This document shows, in pieces, positions 1 to 11,104 of a stretch of 64,000 nt of DNA. Every line of letters begins with the position of its first letter. Position 1 is the stretch's first letter. The notes beneath the pieces are model-generated. The model saw only the letters and a list, made by a program, of their open reading frames with translations. It made no database searches and had not been told where the DNA came from. Source of the stretch: Nageia nagi (lineage: Eukaryota > Pinophyta); NCBI GenBank assembly GCA_050084985.1, contig JBITNC010000002.1:25730001-25794000 (forward strand). Direction: 5' to 3'. The position numbers were made by a program, and so were the translations under genes.

Positions 1-91
1 GAGTTTTGTTGGATTTTAAAACTATGGGTATTTAAAAAAAATGTTTGGAAATAATTTCTTTTGCAGATCCAAGTGTTGAAGACCTACTATC

Positions 92-900
92 ATGGAAAGA
101 AACTTAAACTCAATACTAATCCTAAAATTTGATGGATCATATTGTGAATATTGGAGCATTCAAATGATGACTCTCTTAGAAGGAAAACACTTATGGACAT
201 TGTTGAAGATGGATACAAAGAGCCAAATGATTGGAGTCTTTTGAGTGAAGATGCAAAGAAGGAGACCAAAGAGCAGAAAAAAATAATTTCTTGGCTTTTT
301 CACATATCTAGGCTACTCTTGATAAGAGCATTTTTCTAAGAATTTCAGCCCATAAAATTGCTATTGATGCATGGAGAGCCTTGAAAGAATGCTACCAAGG
401 AAGAATCAAAGTGAAGAAGGTCAAGCTTTAGACCCTCAAAAGAGATTTTAAGAATCTTAAAAAATATGAAAATGAGAGTGTGGGTGATTATTATGTAAGG
501 GTGAAGGCCATAGTAAATAAAATGGCCACCCTTGGTGATGATTTGGACAAAGCCTTGCTAATTAAAAAAGTATTAAGGACTTTATTGTCCAAATGGGATA
601 ATGTGGCTCTTGTGATTGAAGAGACTAAAGATCTTTCCACTATGGACTTTGATAAATCTGAATAGAAGTTTTTGAGAAGGTCCAATATTGGAACAAGTGA
701 AGAACAAGCATTCTCAACTAGGGAGGATGAAAACAATAGTGGAAGAGGTCAAGGTAGAGGCTCTAGAGGTAGAGGTAAAAATGAAAAAGGAAGAAGAAGA
801 GGAAGAGGAAGAGATAAGATTTCAAGTAGAAGAAGAGACAACCAGAATGTGAAATGCTATCATTGTAACAAATTTGGCATTTTGAGAGAGAGTGTAGGCT
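92..900 (+). pseudogene. copia gag relic with damaged zinc knuckle
   Basis: The ATG at 92-94 opens a gag-like reading frame that breaks within about 150 bases. Conserved pieces continue in other frames, including 480-665 and a basic Arg/Gly-rich tract at 730-840. A nucleocapsid zinc knuckle begins at about 855 with CYHC, but the expected Gly-His and last Cys are lost (it reads NKFGILRES). Gag would form the particle that packages element RNA. Stops at 336-339 and 663-665 and frame changes make this a pseudogene. Confidence 0.85.
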
Positions 901-1067
901 GAAATAAGCCTCTCAAAATAGTACATCAACTAATTATGAGGAAGAAGATTTATATGAATATTATGGGGAATTAGAAGATTCCTATGAAGAATATGTCTTA
1001 TTTCTTTCTATTGTTCAAAAGGAGAATCACAAATCCAAAGCACTTCTTTCATAAGAAAAAGATGATG

Positions 1068-1396
1068 AAACTTGGGTGCTTGATAGTAGTTGTTCACACC
1101 ACATGACCAGAAAGAAGGAGCTTCTATCATATATTGATCATTCCTTTAGTTGTAGCATCAAAATTGGTGATGAGAAACTTTTGGAGGTGATTGCAAAGGG
1201 GTACATGGTGGTTCCTACTAAAAAAGGTACTATGAAGTTAAAAAGTATCTATTTTGCTCTTGATTTGAAACAATCTCTTTTTAGTGTTGGAAAAATGTTG
1301 GAAAATAATTATGTATTAGTTTTTGAAGATAAAATATGCAAGATCTATGATAAGAATAGAGGTGGAAGGCTATTAATTATAATAAAAATGAATTAA
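1068..1396 (+). pseudogene. copia aspartic protease relic
   Basis: The translation reads ETWVLDSSCSHHMT, aligning with the copia protease active site W-x-L-D-S-G-C-x-x-H-M. The catalytic Gly is replaced by Ser, giving D-S-S-C, which would be expected to impair the enzyme. The following segment, including FSVGKMLENNY, matches the usual copia protease tail (LLSVGQL-like). It sits between the gag zinc knuckle and the integrase as expected. Confidence 0.88.
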
Positions 1397-2600
1397 AATA
1401 AGCTTTTTCCCATTAAGTTTGTAGAGCAAACGGAGGTTTTGCTTGTGTGAGCATTGATGATAGTGCTAATTTATGGCATTTGAGGTTTGGTCATTTAAAT
1501 TCTTAGAGTTTAAAACTTTTGTCTCCACTTATTTATGGTTTGCAAAAGGTCCAAGATACTAATAAAGTGTTTGAAGGGTGTGCTCTTGGAAAGTATTCAA
1601 ATGGGAATTTTCTAAATAATGAAGCATGGAGGGCCCAATATCTTTTACAATTGGTGCAAAATGATATTTGTGGACCAATGCAAACATAAAGCATGGGTAA
1701 GGCTTCTTATTTTCTCACCTTTATTGATTATTTTTCCAAATATTATTGGGTGTACTTTCTTAAACACAAATATGAGGCATTTGAGTGCTTTAAGAATTTC
1801 AAAGCTAGTGTTGAGAATTAGAGTGAGCATACTATTAAGTGTTTTAGAAGTGATCATGGTGATTATTTTTTCTCTAATGATTTCTTGAAGTTTTGTAGAG
1901 ATTTTGACATTAAGAGGCAATTGACTTCATCATACACACCCCAACAAAATGGAGTGGTTGAAAGAAAGAACTAGACTTTGGTTGAAATGGTAAGGTGTAT
2001 GATGTACACAAAAGGTTTGAGTAAATTTTATTAGGCTAAAGCTATCTAGAATACTTTTTATATTTTAAATAGGATTCATACAAGGATTTTGGATAATATT
2101 ACTCCTTGTGAGAGTTGGCTTGAACAAAAGGCAAGTGTGAAATATTTTAAAGTTTTTGGTTGTCTTGCTTATATTCATGTGACTGATGAGCATAGAAAAA
2201 AGTTTGATGCTAAGAGTGAGAAGTGTTTTTTTATTGGCTATAGTGAATACTCCAAATCTTATAGATTTTTTAATCCAATTTCTTACAAATTTAGGGTGTC
2301 TAGAGATGCCATTTTTGATGAAGGGCGAAGTTGGAAGTCTCAAAAATACCAAAAGTTTGTTATTGATGATGGTATGTTTGAAGAGAATGCTTCAAATGAC
2401 CAAGAAATTGTTCAACCCAGCCATGTTTCACATAATCAAGTTCAGCCTAGATTTGATCCCTCTTCACAAATGGGTTCTTCAAGTGCATCTTCAAGTCCAT
2501 AACATGGTTCTTCTTCACCTCCATCACCAAGTGCAAGTGTAAATCAATCAATAAAAGGTAAAAGAGTGTTAAAAGATCATCCATCTTCTCAAATGTTGGA
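1397..2600 (+). pseudogene. copia integrase relic (GAG-pre-integrase, DDE core, C-terminal part)
   Basis: A pre-integrase segment (LWHLRFGHLN-like, near 1470-1500) is followed by a DDE core. Its three acidic positions can still be seen: NDICGPM near 1660, RSDHGDYF near 1850 and NGVVERKN near 1955. The C-terminal part at 2089-2400 is the best preserved, with VFGCLAYIHV and KCFFIGYSEYSKSYRF. At least five in-frame stops and a frameshift interrupt it. Integrase would insert the element cDNA into the host chromosome. Confidence 0.88.
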
Positions 2601-2626
2601 CCAAAATCTTTCAAGAAGGTTGATAA

Positions 2627-2812
2627 GGAGTCAACACAAGGAGCTTGATGCTACTTTACAAAGGCTAGAAAATTTGTAAATGTTAGGAGATGAAGACAAT
2701 GGTGAACCCAAAGGTGAAAGGAGTCAACACAAGGATCTTGATGCTACTTTGAAAATGATAGAAAATTTACAAATGTTAGGAGATGAAGATAATGGTGAGC
2801 CCAAAAGTGATG
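2627..2812 (+). repeat. 93-bp in-frame tandem duplication in copia polyprotein
   Basis: Two consecutive 93-bp units begin with ggagtcaacacaagg at 2627 and 2720. Each encodes a 31-residue acidic unit containing LDATL and MLGDEDNGEPK. The period is a multiple of three, so the frame is kept. The duplication lies in the variable linker between integrase and reverse transcriptase. A stop (TAA) is present only in the first unit. Confidence 0.88.
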
Positions 2813-2859
2813 TGATAAATTATGCTTTAATGGCTTCTACTTCCAATTCTCATGTTTCT

Positions 2860-4335
2860 AGTTCTTCTAAAATTACTAAATTTAATGATTTTGAGCCTAC
2901 TTGTTTTGAACAAGCTTGTTTTAACAAAGTGTGGATGAAGGATATGCATGAGGAGATATCTTCCATTGTCAAGAATCATATATGGGAGTTATGTGAGCTA
3001 CCTCAAAATAGGATATGCATTGGATGTAAATGGATCTACAAGATCAAAAGGAATAGTGATAGTTCCATTGGAAGATACAAAGCACGGTTGGTTGCAAAAG
3101 GGCTCACATAGAATTATGACATATATTATGAGGAGAATTTTACTCTTATTGCAAGGTAAGACAAAATTAAGATGGTGCTTTCATTGACTACCTACAAGCA
3201 TTGGAATTGGATATGAAGAGTGCATTCCTTAATGGCTATCTTGAAGAAGAGGTATATGTGGCACAACCTCAAGGTTTTGATGTTCAAGGCAAAGCATATC
3301 AGGTCTATAGATTGAAAAAGGCATTATATGGGTTGAAGCAAGCTATAAGAGCTTGGTACACAAGAATTAATGACTACTTTCTCAAGTGTGATTTTCAAAG
3401 AAGCAAGAGTGAGAACACTTTATACTACAAGAAGCAAGGTATTGAAATTCTATTTGTTTTCTTGTATGTAGATGATTTGTTGTTCATGGGAAGTAGTTCT
3501 TAATTGTGTGATTCTTTAAATCTGAGATGAAAAAGGAATTTGATATGACTGATATTGTTTTTATGGGTTACTTCTTGGGCATGGAAGTACATCAAGCACA
3601 TGATGAGATATTTCTTTACCAAGCCAAATATGCTAGAGAGATGCTAAAAAAGTTTGGCATGAGTGAATGTCAACCTGTAGCTACTCCAATTGCATATGCA
3701 GAGCTTTTATGTTCAGATGTTGGGGCTAAAAATGTGAATAAAATAGAGTATATGATCATTGTAGGGAGTTTAATGTTCCTTTGTAATACAAGGCTAGATA
3801 TATGCTATGTTGTATCACTTTCTTCTAGGTACATGGTTGATCCTTCTTACTTACACTTGAAAGCAACAAAGAGAATCCTAAGGTATGTTTATGGTATAGT
3901 AAATTTTGACATCCATTACTTCTTTGTTGATATTGTGAAGCTAGTTGATTTTAGTGATAGTGATTGGGGGAGTAATCTTGATGAAAAGAAATCCACTAGC
4001 AGTAATTGCTTCTCACTTGGTATATGTTTGATTACTTAGAGTTATAAAAAGCAAACTATAGTAGCTTTGTCTCTTATAAAGGCTAAGTATATAGCATTGA
4101 CCTTAGCTAGTGCACAAGCCTTATTGCTTTGAAAATTTCTTAGTGAAATAGGTGAGAAGCAGGAATAATCTACAACTCTTTTTTGTGATAACCAAAGTGC
4201 CATTAAGTTGGCACAAAATTTAGTCCACCATGCATGTTCAAAATACTTTGATATCAAGTAGCACTTTATTATAGACACGGTGGAGAAGAATCTGATCAAA
4301 CTGAGGTATTACAATACAAAATTATTGATATATTC
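2860..4335 (+). pseudogene. copia reverse transcriptase and RNase H relic
   Basis: Reverse transcriptase motifs are clear: [53 protein letters not shown] and the catalytic YVDD at 3465-3476. The N-terminal and core parts lie in different frames, with a break around 3111-3200. RNase H follows with RILRYVYGI, SDSDWGSNLDEKKSTS and FCDNQSAIKLA. Stops near 4039, 4130 and 4168 end the long frames. The catalytic YVDD itself is intact. Confidence 0.94.
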
Positions 4336-4401
4336 ACAAAATAGGTTGCTAAATCTCAATTTTTGATGTTGAGAGACTTGATTGTCATCCCTCTCACCAT
4401 T

Positions 4402-4410
4402 AAGGGGGAG
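4402..4410 (+). promoter_or_regulatory. Polypurine tract of copia element
   Basis: The purine run aagggggag immediately precedes the TG start of the 3' LTR. This is the normal position of the plus-strand DNA primer in LTR retrotransposons. Confidence 0.8.
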
Positions 4411-4794
4411 TGTATTGCAAATAGACATTTTCAAGATCCAAAATTCAAGTTTTAAAAGTTAAATTTCATACTTACTAATAAAATGTAGCCCCCCACCATG
4501 TTTGGAGATGAAACATTATCACATATTGGAAATGTGCTTGTGTTTTGCAAAAACATGCCTACCCAACATGTTTGGCCTGAAACACTACCACATTTCAGCC
4601 TGATAGTTCCAAGCAATTTTAGGCAAAGTGCCAAGTAGTTTTTCCTTATTTTCTTATACTTTCTAGCTAGTTTTTCTTTCTATTTTCATCTAGTTAGTAT
4701 CAGGATGTATAAATAATTATTTCAAACTTATTTTTGGGTTGGATTATGGATTGGATTGGTGTAACTTGTAAATTGCACCTATTTTTGTAATACA
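4411..4794 (+). repeat. 3' LTR of copia element
   Basis: The LTR starts with tgtattgca directly after the polypurine tract. It most likely ends with tgtaataca at 4786-4794, which is nearly the reverse complement of its start. That gives about 384 bp. The end is inferred from terminal symmetry because the 5' LTR is not in the window for comparison. A short internal repetition (catgtttgg...tgaaaca) occurs at about 4498 and 4567. Confidence 0.65.
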
Positions 4795-5899
4795 AATTGT
4801 TTGACAAAATATCATAGTAATATTTACACAATATAACATAAGATCTATCTCAATTTTATTTTTTTCATTTTAATGTTGAATGTTTGGTGATTTTATAAGT
4901 TTTTTTCATTATTTTTTATTACTATAAACTTCAATATATTGTGAGTTCCCATAAACCATTTAAAATATGTAAAAGTTGGATATACAAGAAAAATACTTGC
5001 AAAGGTTATTGAATCTGGTATGAAACCAATCAATTTCATTTTCTATGTACTGGGTCTTTTTTGTATTTTTTGTATACTATGTACATTTGAGGTAGCATAT
5101 GCATAGTTCAAAATTTATGGAGAAAACTATTTACGAAGCAAGTGAAGGTGCCTTCATCATAATTTACATATAGAAGATTTCCATGGAGAATGCATTAAGT
5201 ATAACAAATCTTGTAATAGATGCTAGCAATTGGATATATTGTAATACTAGATTACATGTCATGTTGTTCACTTTAATTTTTAGCTTACATGGGAAAAAAC
5301 CATAAGTTTTTTAGATTTTGTGTTATTTATTACATGTTCAAGGCTTCCATAACAAAGTTGGTATCCAAATGAGCAAGTTGTATATGCTATCTAGGCATTG
5401 TATCCGATTCTTAAAGTGTTCATGGCTAACATTATATAAAAAATCCAAGCAAGTTTTTTTTGGATAAAGTGAGATAGTATATCACATGGATCCAAATGTT
5501 GAAAATAAGGAAAATGATGCATCTATTCCTCATGGTCCTTTATTTTTACTATTACTTAGCTTAGTAGGTTTTTATTTATTATGAGTCATATAGCTTTGAA
5601 GCACTTGGTTTATATAGAATCTTGTTAGTGAAAGGTTAGAACGTAGAAAGTTGATTATGGGAGAGAAGTAGTTGAATTGCAAGCTTCAAAAAATAAGTTT
5701 GATTATTGGTTGTTAGCACAATTACATCAACTTTTATTGGTATTGTAATTTTTTAAGTCTTTTTGCTTCATCTACATGCCCAACACAACCAAGAAGGTTA
5801 ACTATACATGTATAGTATTTCATTATGGGTGTAATATGATAATATCATTCATGAATTTGAAGTATTGGAAGCCCTATTTTAGTAGACCTACATGGCTAC

Positions 5900-6140
5900 A
5901 TGAAGATAATAGATTAACAAATGTAACATTGTATGGATTGAGGACCACATATTCTTGTTGTTCAAATAGGTTACTAACTTCCTTGCATACATCTTGCAAT
6001 CATTGCACTCCAAATTTTTTTTTATCTATTACACATATTGTGAAATAAAATACTTGCCTTCGTAATGCATCTATATTTTGAATACATGTCTATTAGGGCT
6101 ACTATCACGATTACATGTGAAAGAAACCCACATCTAGTTA
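5900..6140 (-). pseudogene. PPR relic: ALIDMYSK / AMIARCMQG segment
   Basis: The minus strand encodes VIVIVALIDMYSKYRCI followed by FHNMCNR, a stop, then WSAMIARCMQGS. This is the typical PLS-class junction in which an L/S motif ends with the ALIDMYAKCG consensus and the next motif begins with VSWNAMIAGY. Two stop codons after MQGS and one before KKIW show that it is dead. Confidence 0.82.
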
Positions 6141-6589
6141 GTTATCTATAAGTGTCCATGCCCCATTTAAAAGTTAAACATATAGGGAGAATACTTAGTA
6201 CCTTAACCAATTTGTAGGAAATGGTGACGAAGCCTTCATTTCGCAATCTTATGGTATAAGTAATGAATTCTATGTTGATGTGCTAAATTGGGTACTATCT
6301 ATGGAAACACTTCCTTCATCCCAAGAGTTTACCACTTGATGTGACCAACTTGGATTATGATCATCAAGAGCTTTCATGAAGCCTCTAGCTCCTTCTTGAC
6401 TTAAGATATTCTAAAAAACATGGTAAATGCCCATTTGAAGGTTCTAATTTTTTCTACCTCATTATTTTTCATTTAACTCACATGAAACTATAAGAAATTC
6501 CCATAGAAAGAGATATTTGTCCATAAATATCCATGCCCCATTTTAAAGTTTAAAAACTTACACTATTAAGGATAATACTTGAAAAGGTT

Positions 6590-6800
6590 ATTAAATCTGG
6601 TTTGAATTTTCTAAAAATACTTGAGGGCCTCCAAACCATACCCTTTATGCACATATCCTATGATCATTAGATTCCATGAGATTGTGTTTTTTTTTCTGCA
6701 TTTTGTCAAATAGTAAATGAGCCTTTGATATATGCCCAAACTTAGCATATTATTTGAAAAAATGGAATATAGAGACATATGTTGGAAGAATAGTTGCAAA
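6590..6800 (-). pseudogene. PPR relic: KKNTISWNLMIIGYVH segment
   Basis: The minus-strand frame contains YLTKCRKKNTISWNLMII followed by GYVHKGYGLEALKYF, matching the PPR consensus around VSWNAMIAGY and EALKLF. A related copy lies about 345 bp away at 6940-7090, sharing long near-identical stretches such as the reverse complement of tgatcattacattccatga. Confidence 0.85.
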
Positions 6801-6889
6801 AAATAATATTTGAGTGAAATCCACTTCTTACTATTTTTCTATGGATGACTACACCCTCTTGCAAAGATTTTAATATGGAACATGTTGAA

Positions 6890-7095
6890 AGAATAGTTAC
6901 AAAAATTATTGAATCTAATCTGAAAGCAGTTAATTATATTTTCTAAAAATACTTGAGAGCCTCTAAACCATGTCCATTTGATGCATATCCTATGATCATT
7001 ACATTCCATGATATTATGTTTCTCTACTACATTTTATCAAATAGTAAATGGGCCATGTATATATACCCAAACTTAGCATACTATTTAAACAAATA
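6890..7095 (-). pseudogene. PPR relic, second copy of the 6590-6800 unit
   Basis: This stretch repeats the preceding PPR unit at the DNA level with indels and substitutions. Shared blocks include ttctaaaaatacttgag, tatcctatgatcatta and cccaaacttagcata. No open frame longer than about 40 codons remains. The spacing of about 345 bp between copies indicates a tandem duplication of part of a PPR gene before or during its decay. Confidence 0.75.
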
Positions 7096-7389
7096 GAATA
7101 TGTTGGTAGTAATCTAGATGTAGGGTATGCAAGGAATGGTTGTTGCAAAGGAAGCAATCAAATATTTGAACAAATGTAATATATCAATATTAATCCATAT
7201 GCAAGGAATGGTAAGGAATCCATCAAACTATTTGAACAAGTGGTATATGTGGGCATCCTTAGGTGAAACAAAATATAAATAACAAATATTGTAGTGAATT
7301 GGTTTGTTGAGTACCTTAACTAGTTTGCAAGTAGTCTTGATGGGGTCATTCCAACCATTCTTTATGAAACCCTAACCTCTATATCGCAT

Positions 7390-7690
7390 ACCCCATATTT
7401 TGAATATGTGTATATCAGGGTTGTTATCATAATTGCAAGTGAAAGAAACCTACATCTAGTTATTCATCTATAAATATCCATGCCCCATTTTAAAGCTACA
7501 AAAGTTGCACATACATGGAGAATACTTGCAAAGGTTATTGAATCTGGTTTGATACCACTTAATTGCATTTTTTGAAAATACTTGAGGGCCTCCAAACTAT
7601 AATCATGAGATTGTGTCTTTGCTGCAAAAATATTAGTTTGATGGCTTCCTTGCATGTATCCTAAAATCATTGTACTTTATAAAATTATTT
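7390..7690 (-). pseudogene. PPR relic: longest surviving motif pair
   Basis: The 68-codon minus-strand frame contains SLEALKYFQKMQLSGIKPDS, then ITFASILHVCATFVALKWG and MDIY. This matches the PPR consensus EALKLFxQMQxxGVKPDxxTFxSVLxACAxLxALxxGxxIH. It covers two motifs but lacks the remaining repeats and any C-terminal E or DYW domain, so a functional product is not plausible. Confidence 0.87.
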
Positions 7691-8314
7691 GTCTATTATG
7701 CATATTTCAAAATAGAATACTTGCATTCATAATGCTCCCACATTTAGAATAAAAATATATCATGGTTATAATCATAATTGCATGTAAAAGAAACAAACAT
7801 CTAGTTATTTATCTATGAGTTTCCATACCCCATAGAGGAAAAATATAAGTTTGTTGGATTCTATATTGTTTAACTACTGGTTCAAGGATTTTAGTTTATA
7901 AACTTGGTATGAAACTCATGAGCAAGATGTAAATGTTGGATCTAGGTATTGCATCCCATGCCTGAAGTGTTCATGGCTAACATTATACAAAAAATTCATG
8001 TAAGTATTATTAGCATTCCTAATAATATCTCATACAACCATTCCTTGTGTACCCTGGAATCATTATAATCCATGAAATTGTTCACTTTCACTTTAACTTT
8101 TATCTTACATGGAGAAAAAAATAAGTTTTTTGGATTCTGTATTGTTCAATTACTCGTTCAAGGCTTCTAGAATAATCCATAAGTCTAATTCTTGGTTGTT
8201 ATCATAATTTCATTAGGTTTTATTGGTCTATTATTTCTTAAATGTTTTTACTTCATCTACATGCCCAAAATGATCAATAAGGTCAAGCATACATGTATAG
8301 TGTTTCATTGTGGG

Positions 8315-8580
8315 TGTAATATACTAATAATCATTCATGAATTTGGAGTAGTAATAGCCCCATTTCACTAGATTTGCATGGCCACATGGACATAATACAC
8401 TAAAAAATATAACATGTTTTGGATTAATACCCACATATTCCATTTGTTTAAATAGTTTGATGGCTTCCTTATTCAAATAGTTTGATGGTATCCTTTTTAC
8501 AATTAAGTCTTCCACATTTTGATTACATGTCTATCAAGTATGTTATCACAATTATATGAAAAAAATCATATCTAGTTATT
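8315..8580 (-). pseudogene. PPR relic: KEAIKLFKQMEYVGINPKH segment
   Basis: The minus strand encodes NKEAIKLFKQMEYVGINPKH, then VIFFSVLCPCGHANLVKWG, which matches the late PLS motif consensus with CSHAGLV. Next to it (about 8515-8570) is another degraded copy of the ALIDMY-type segment. This is the rightmost recognisable unit of the minus-strand cluster. Confidence 0.82.
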
Positions 8581-8599
8581 ATAGACCAACTTGTTCAAC

Positions 8600-9101
8600 A
8601 TGGTGTGATAACTGATTCCTTCTCTTTATGTTGTGGTGGAATGGACACATGCAGAGGTTCCATGATTTTGGATGTAATTATTCCTCCTCTAGAAATAGTA
8701 TTTTCAACATCCAATCCAAATAGGAGGTATTCAATTTCTATTTTATTAGAGAACTATAATTGGAGAAATTATTCCTCTTGCTAGATAAAAATAATATCTA
8801 TACAATGTATGGATATGAACCATTGTATGCTCGCTTGTGTATTATTATTATTATATTTGTAATTGTTTCCTTGGTTGTGTATTATACAATGTTTATGTAG
8901 GTCTTCATTATCATTTTTGGTGATGATTTTCTTCTCTTACTCAATCTCTTTGCAAATTAATATTGAAATTCTATTCTCCAACTACTTCAAGTATATGTTT
9001 GAACTATTGTTCCTTGGTGGTATCACTTATTCTTTCCATCCTTATTCTCTTTGAAGTTACTCTATGATTACTCATGTGAGTTTGACTTAGACCCCCCACA
9101 T
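8600..9101. other. Non-coding gap between PPR relics and LTR element
   Basis: No protein motif is recognisable. A short ATT-rich microsatellite-like stretch occurs near 8841-8858. The 63-codon plus-strand frame at 8863-9054 has no homology I can see and is probably chance. Confidence 0.6.
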
Positions 9102-9320
9102 TGTTAGAATATATTATACTTATGTATAATATTTACTTAAGTTTAATATAATATTAGGGATTATATTTTTATCCTTTTCCTAGTTTATCTTTTTCTTAGT
9201 TTGTTTAAGGTTCTAATAAACTCTTGTTATGAATACTTGCATGTATTTGGTGTACCTTGTCTATTTAACATAGGCTTCTTCATTTGTAACATATCTTGAG
9301 TTTCATTCTCAACTTCGACA
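9102..9320 (+). repeat. 5' LTR of non-coding LTR element
   Basis: The LTR starts tgttagaatatatt and ends ttcgaca, directly before tggtatca. It aligns along its whole length with 14610-14833, sharing blocks such as attagggattatattttta, ttcatttgtaacatatcttg and agtttcattct. Confidence 0.85.
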
Positions 9321-9332
9321 TGGTATCATAAC
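9321..9332 (+). promoter_or_regulatory. Primer binding site (initiator tRNA-Met type, mutated)
   Basis: The sequence tggtatcataac directly follows the LTR end. It matches the first eight bases of the common plant PBS tggtatcagagc, complementary to the 3' end of initiator tRNA-Met, and has diverged after that. Confidence 0.7.
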
Positions 9333-10566
9333 GGGTCTTTCTCTGAACTAACCTAAGATTTTGATTAGAAAATCTATGAGAAGATTTTGATGATGTCATA
9401 TTATGGCCTATGGTGGACAGATCATTTTAGTTGTGTTTTATATCTCATGTACAATTTTCTCACATTATGCATATTTTTGGATGCCTAGATCGTAACCCCC
9501 TTGCAGAATACCATCTCCATTTGTAGCATACATCCTTGTCGACTTGGACATGGTTTGGAGGACCCTATTTCTTATTTTCATGGTTTAAGGAAGGTGTGAT
9601 AATGGCCATGGAGATCTAGTATGGTTTATGGTATTATTTTTCTATATATATATATATTAGTTTTTCTTTTGTGCATGGTCATACCTTATTATCAAATTAT
9701 TTCCTCTCTTGCAAACTCTCACAACATCTCTTGACCTCCTTGGTGGGTTACGAGTATAGATCTCCCTTAACACTATTATTGTGTGTATATGGATCATGAT
9801 CTTTGCGGTCATTTCATACTTGCATATCTCACTCTTGCTCCATCTAGTGAGTTGTGAGGTAGAGATCTGCTTGGACAGATCGTAGATCTTCTCTTGACAT
9901 TTGATCCCCTCTAATTTGTAGACATCTCCCAACTTACAAGTTTATCTTGGAGAAATCTCTAAGTATATGAGTCAAACTTTCTTTCATTGGCATGGCTCTT
10001 TTTGTTACCTTTTTATAGGTACCACCTTTATTGATGTGGTGTGATAACTCCACCTTTGTTGACTATGCATGCCATATTTCTTCAAGGATGAATAATAGAT
10101 TTGTTATTTGGAATTCCCTTTTATCAATTTTTTGGTATTTATTTTTGCAATTTTCTACTTCAACATTTTTTTCCAATAATTGATTCAAGATTCAATCATC
10201 ATTCTGCTAGCAAATCTAGGTTCTTTATTCCATCTTGATCGATTTGACTAGTTACACAACCTATTTTTCCTTCACCATCAACCCAAAGTTTTGCATTTAA
10301 AATTTAATTAAATCCACATTTTTTAATTTAATTAAAATTTTCTAAAATTTTGGGCCCTATAAATTAAAATTTTATTCCAAATCAAATTAATTCCATATCT
10401 TATGCAATTGGACTCCAATTTTGATGCAATTTTTTTAATTATGGAGTAGACTTTAGGCTCTTTCATGTGGACTTAGTTGTAAGCCTAAATTATAAAGGCT
10501 TTTTAGTGGGGGCTATATTCACAACTTTGTTTTGGGAGGTTCCTTGGAGATTCTTTTTTAGTTTTG
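9333..10566. other. Left interior of the non-coding LTR element
   Basis: No gag, protease or pol motif was found on either strand. A (TA)n run occurs at 9643-9657. The minus-strand 91-codon frame at 9657-9932 shows no recognisable domain and is treated as chance. Confidence 0.6.
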
Positions 10567-10571
10567 CAAAT
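10567..10571. repeat. Target site duplication, left copy (CAAAT)
   Basis: CAAAT lies immediately before the TG of the gypsy 5' LTR and is repeated exactly at 13719-13723 after the 3' LTR. It marks the integrase-made staggered cut at insertion. Confidence 0.95.
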
Positions 10572-11059
10572 TGATGCATGCGTTGCCGGGGCCGTAACTT
10601 TTGATCCGGAGGTCGTTTTGCTTCGAAATTTAAACTGTGGCTTCGTGACGAAATTCCAGTTATGGGAGTTCACTAGAACTGCCATACCCAAAAAATGATA
10701 TTTTTAAGGCCTGATTCATTCGTCTAAGGCCTGAAAAATAGGCTTTTTTAAGAGCACTCCTGATTTTAGGCTTTTTCTTGCATGTTGCGCTTTTAGTAAC
10801 TCCTGTTTTCCTTCTAGTTAAGGGTGGATATTTTAGATACTGCTTAATTAGTGTAAGAGGGATGCGCATGCAAATTTTGGGCACAATCTGACTCATTTTG
10901 GTTTTTTTGTTTTTTTTGTGGCTATTTAAAGGGCATTGTATTCTCTTGGAGAGTATGTGGATTCAGGAATAAGAAGAGTATTTTTGGTCTGGATTTCTTC
11001 TGTATGTTCTATGACTGGATTTCAATTTCTGTTTTCCTGTTATAGCTGAATTCACATCA
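10572..11059 (+). repeat. 5' LTR of gypsy element (488 bp)
   Basis: It runs from tgatgcatgcgttgcc to gaattcacatca. It matches the 3' LTR except for four substitutions and two one-base indels. It carries the probable promoter (TATTTAAA at 10923-10930). Minus-strand open frames inside it are also present in the other LTR and are artefacts of LTR sequence. Confidence 0.97.
10923..10930 (+). promoter_or_regulatory. Probable TATA box in gypsy 5' LTR
   Basis: TATTTAAA lies about 130 bp before the LTR end, a reasonable place for the U3/R boundary promoter. The same sequence occurs at 13582-13589 in the 3' LTR. Assignment is by sequence and position only. Confidence 0.55.
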
Positions 11060-11061
11060 TT

Positions 11062-11073
11062 TGGTATCAGAGC
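11062..11073 (+). promoter_or_regulatory. Primer binding site, initiator tRNA-Met
   Basis: TGGTATCAGAGC begins two bases after the 5' LTR. It is the standard plant PBS complementary to the 3' end of initiator tRNA-Met, the primer for minus-strand cDNA synthesis. All 12 core bases match. Confidence 0.95.
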
Positions 11074-11104
11074 GGGTGTGATCTCGCTGGGAAAGTTGAA
11101 GAAG

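Larger units (their letters stand above)
1..4794 (+). mobile_element. Degenerate Ty1/copia LTR retrotransposon, 5' end outside window
   Basis: Remnants appear in the copia order gag, zinc knuckle, protease, integrase, reverse transcriptase, RNase H, then a purine tract and a 3' LTR. Integrase lying before reverse transcriptase is the diagnostic copia order. Many in-frame stops and frameshifts break the polyprotein, so the copy cannot encode its own proteins. The 5' LTR lies upstream of the window or is lost; no primer binding site is recognisable in the first 90 bases. The individual relics are listed separately. Confidence 0.93.
4970..8600 (-). pseudogene. Cluster of decayed pentatricopeptide repeat (PPR) gene fragments
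   Basis: Read on the minus strand, this region contains many short pieces of PLS-type PPR protein. Examples are NTISWNLMIIGYVHKGYG (6611-6800), KPDSITFASILHVCATFVAL (7464-7670), ALIDMYSKYRCI (about 6050-6130) and GINPKHVIFFSVLCPCGHA (8324-8515). The DNA also shows several diverged copies of the same segments; for example, the KPDSITF coding piece recurs near 5030, 6590, 6930 and 7540. No frame stays open beyond about 70 codons. PPR proteins bind organellar RNA; this cluster is non-coding debris of one or more such genes. Confidence 0.85.

Noticed and set aside
10503-10896. Minus-strand frames with repeated copies at 13139-13556
   Set aside because: Both sets lie inside the two LTRs and are duplicated because the LTRs are duplicated; no protein evidence.
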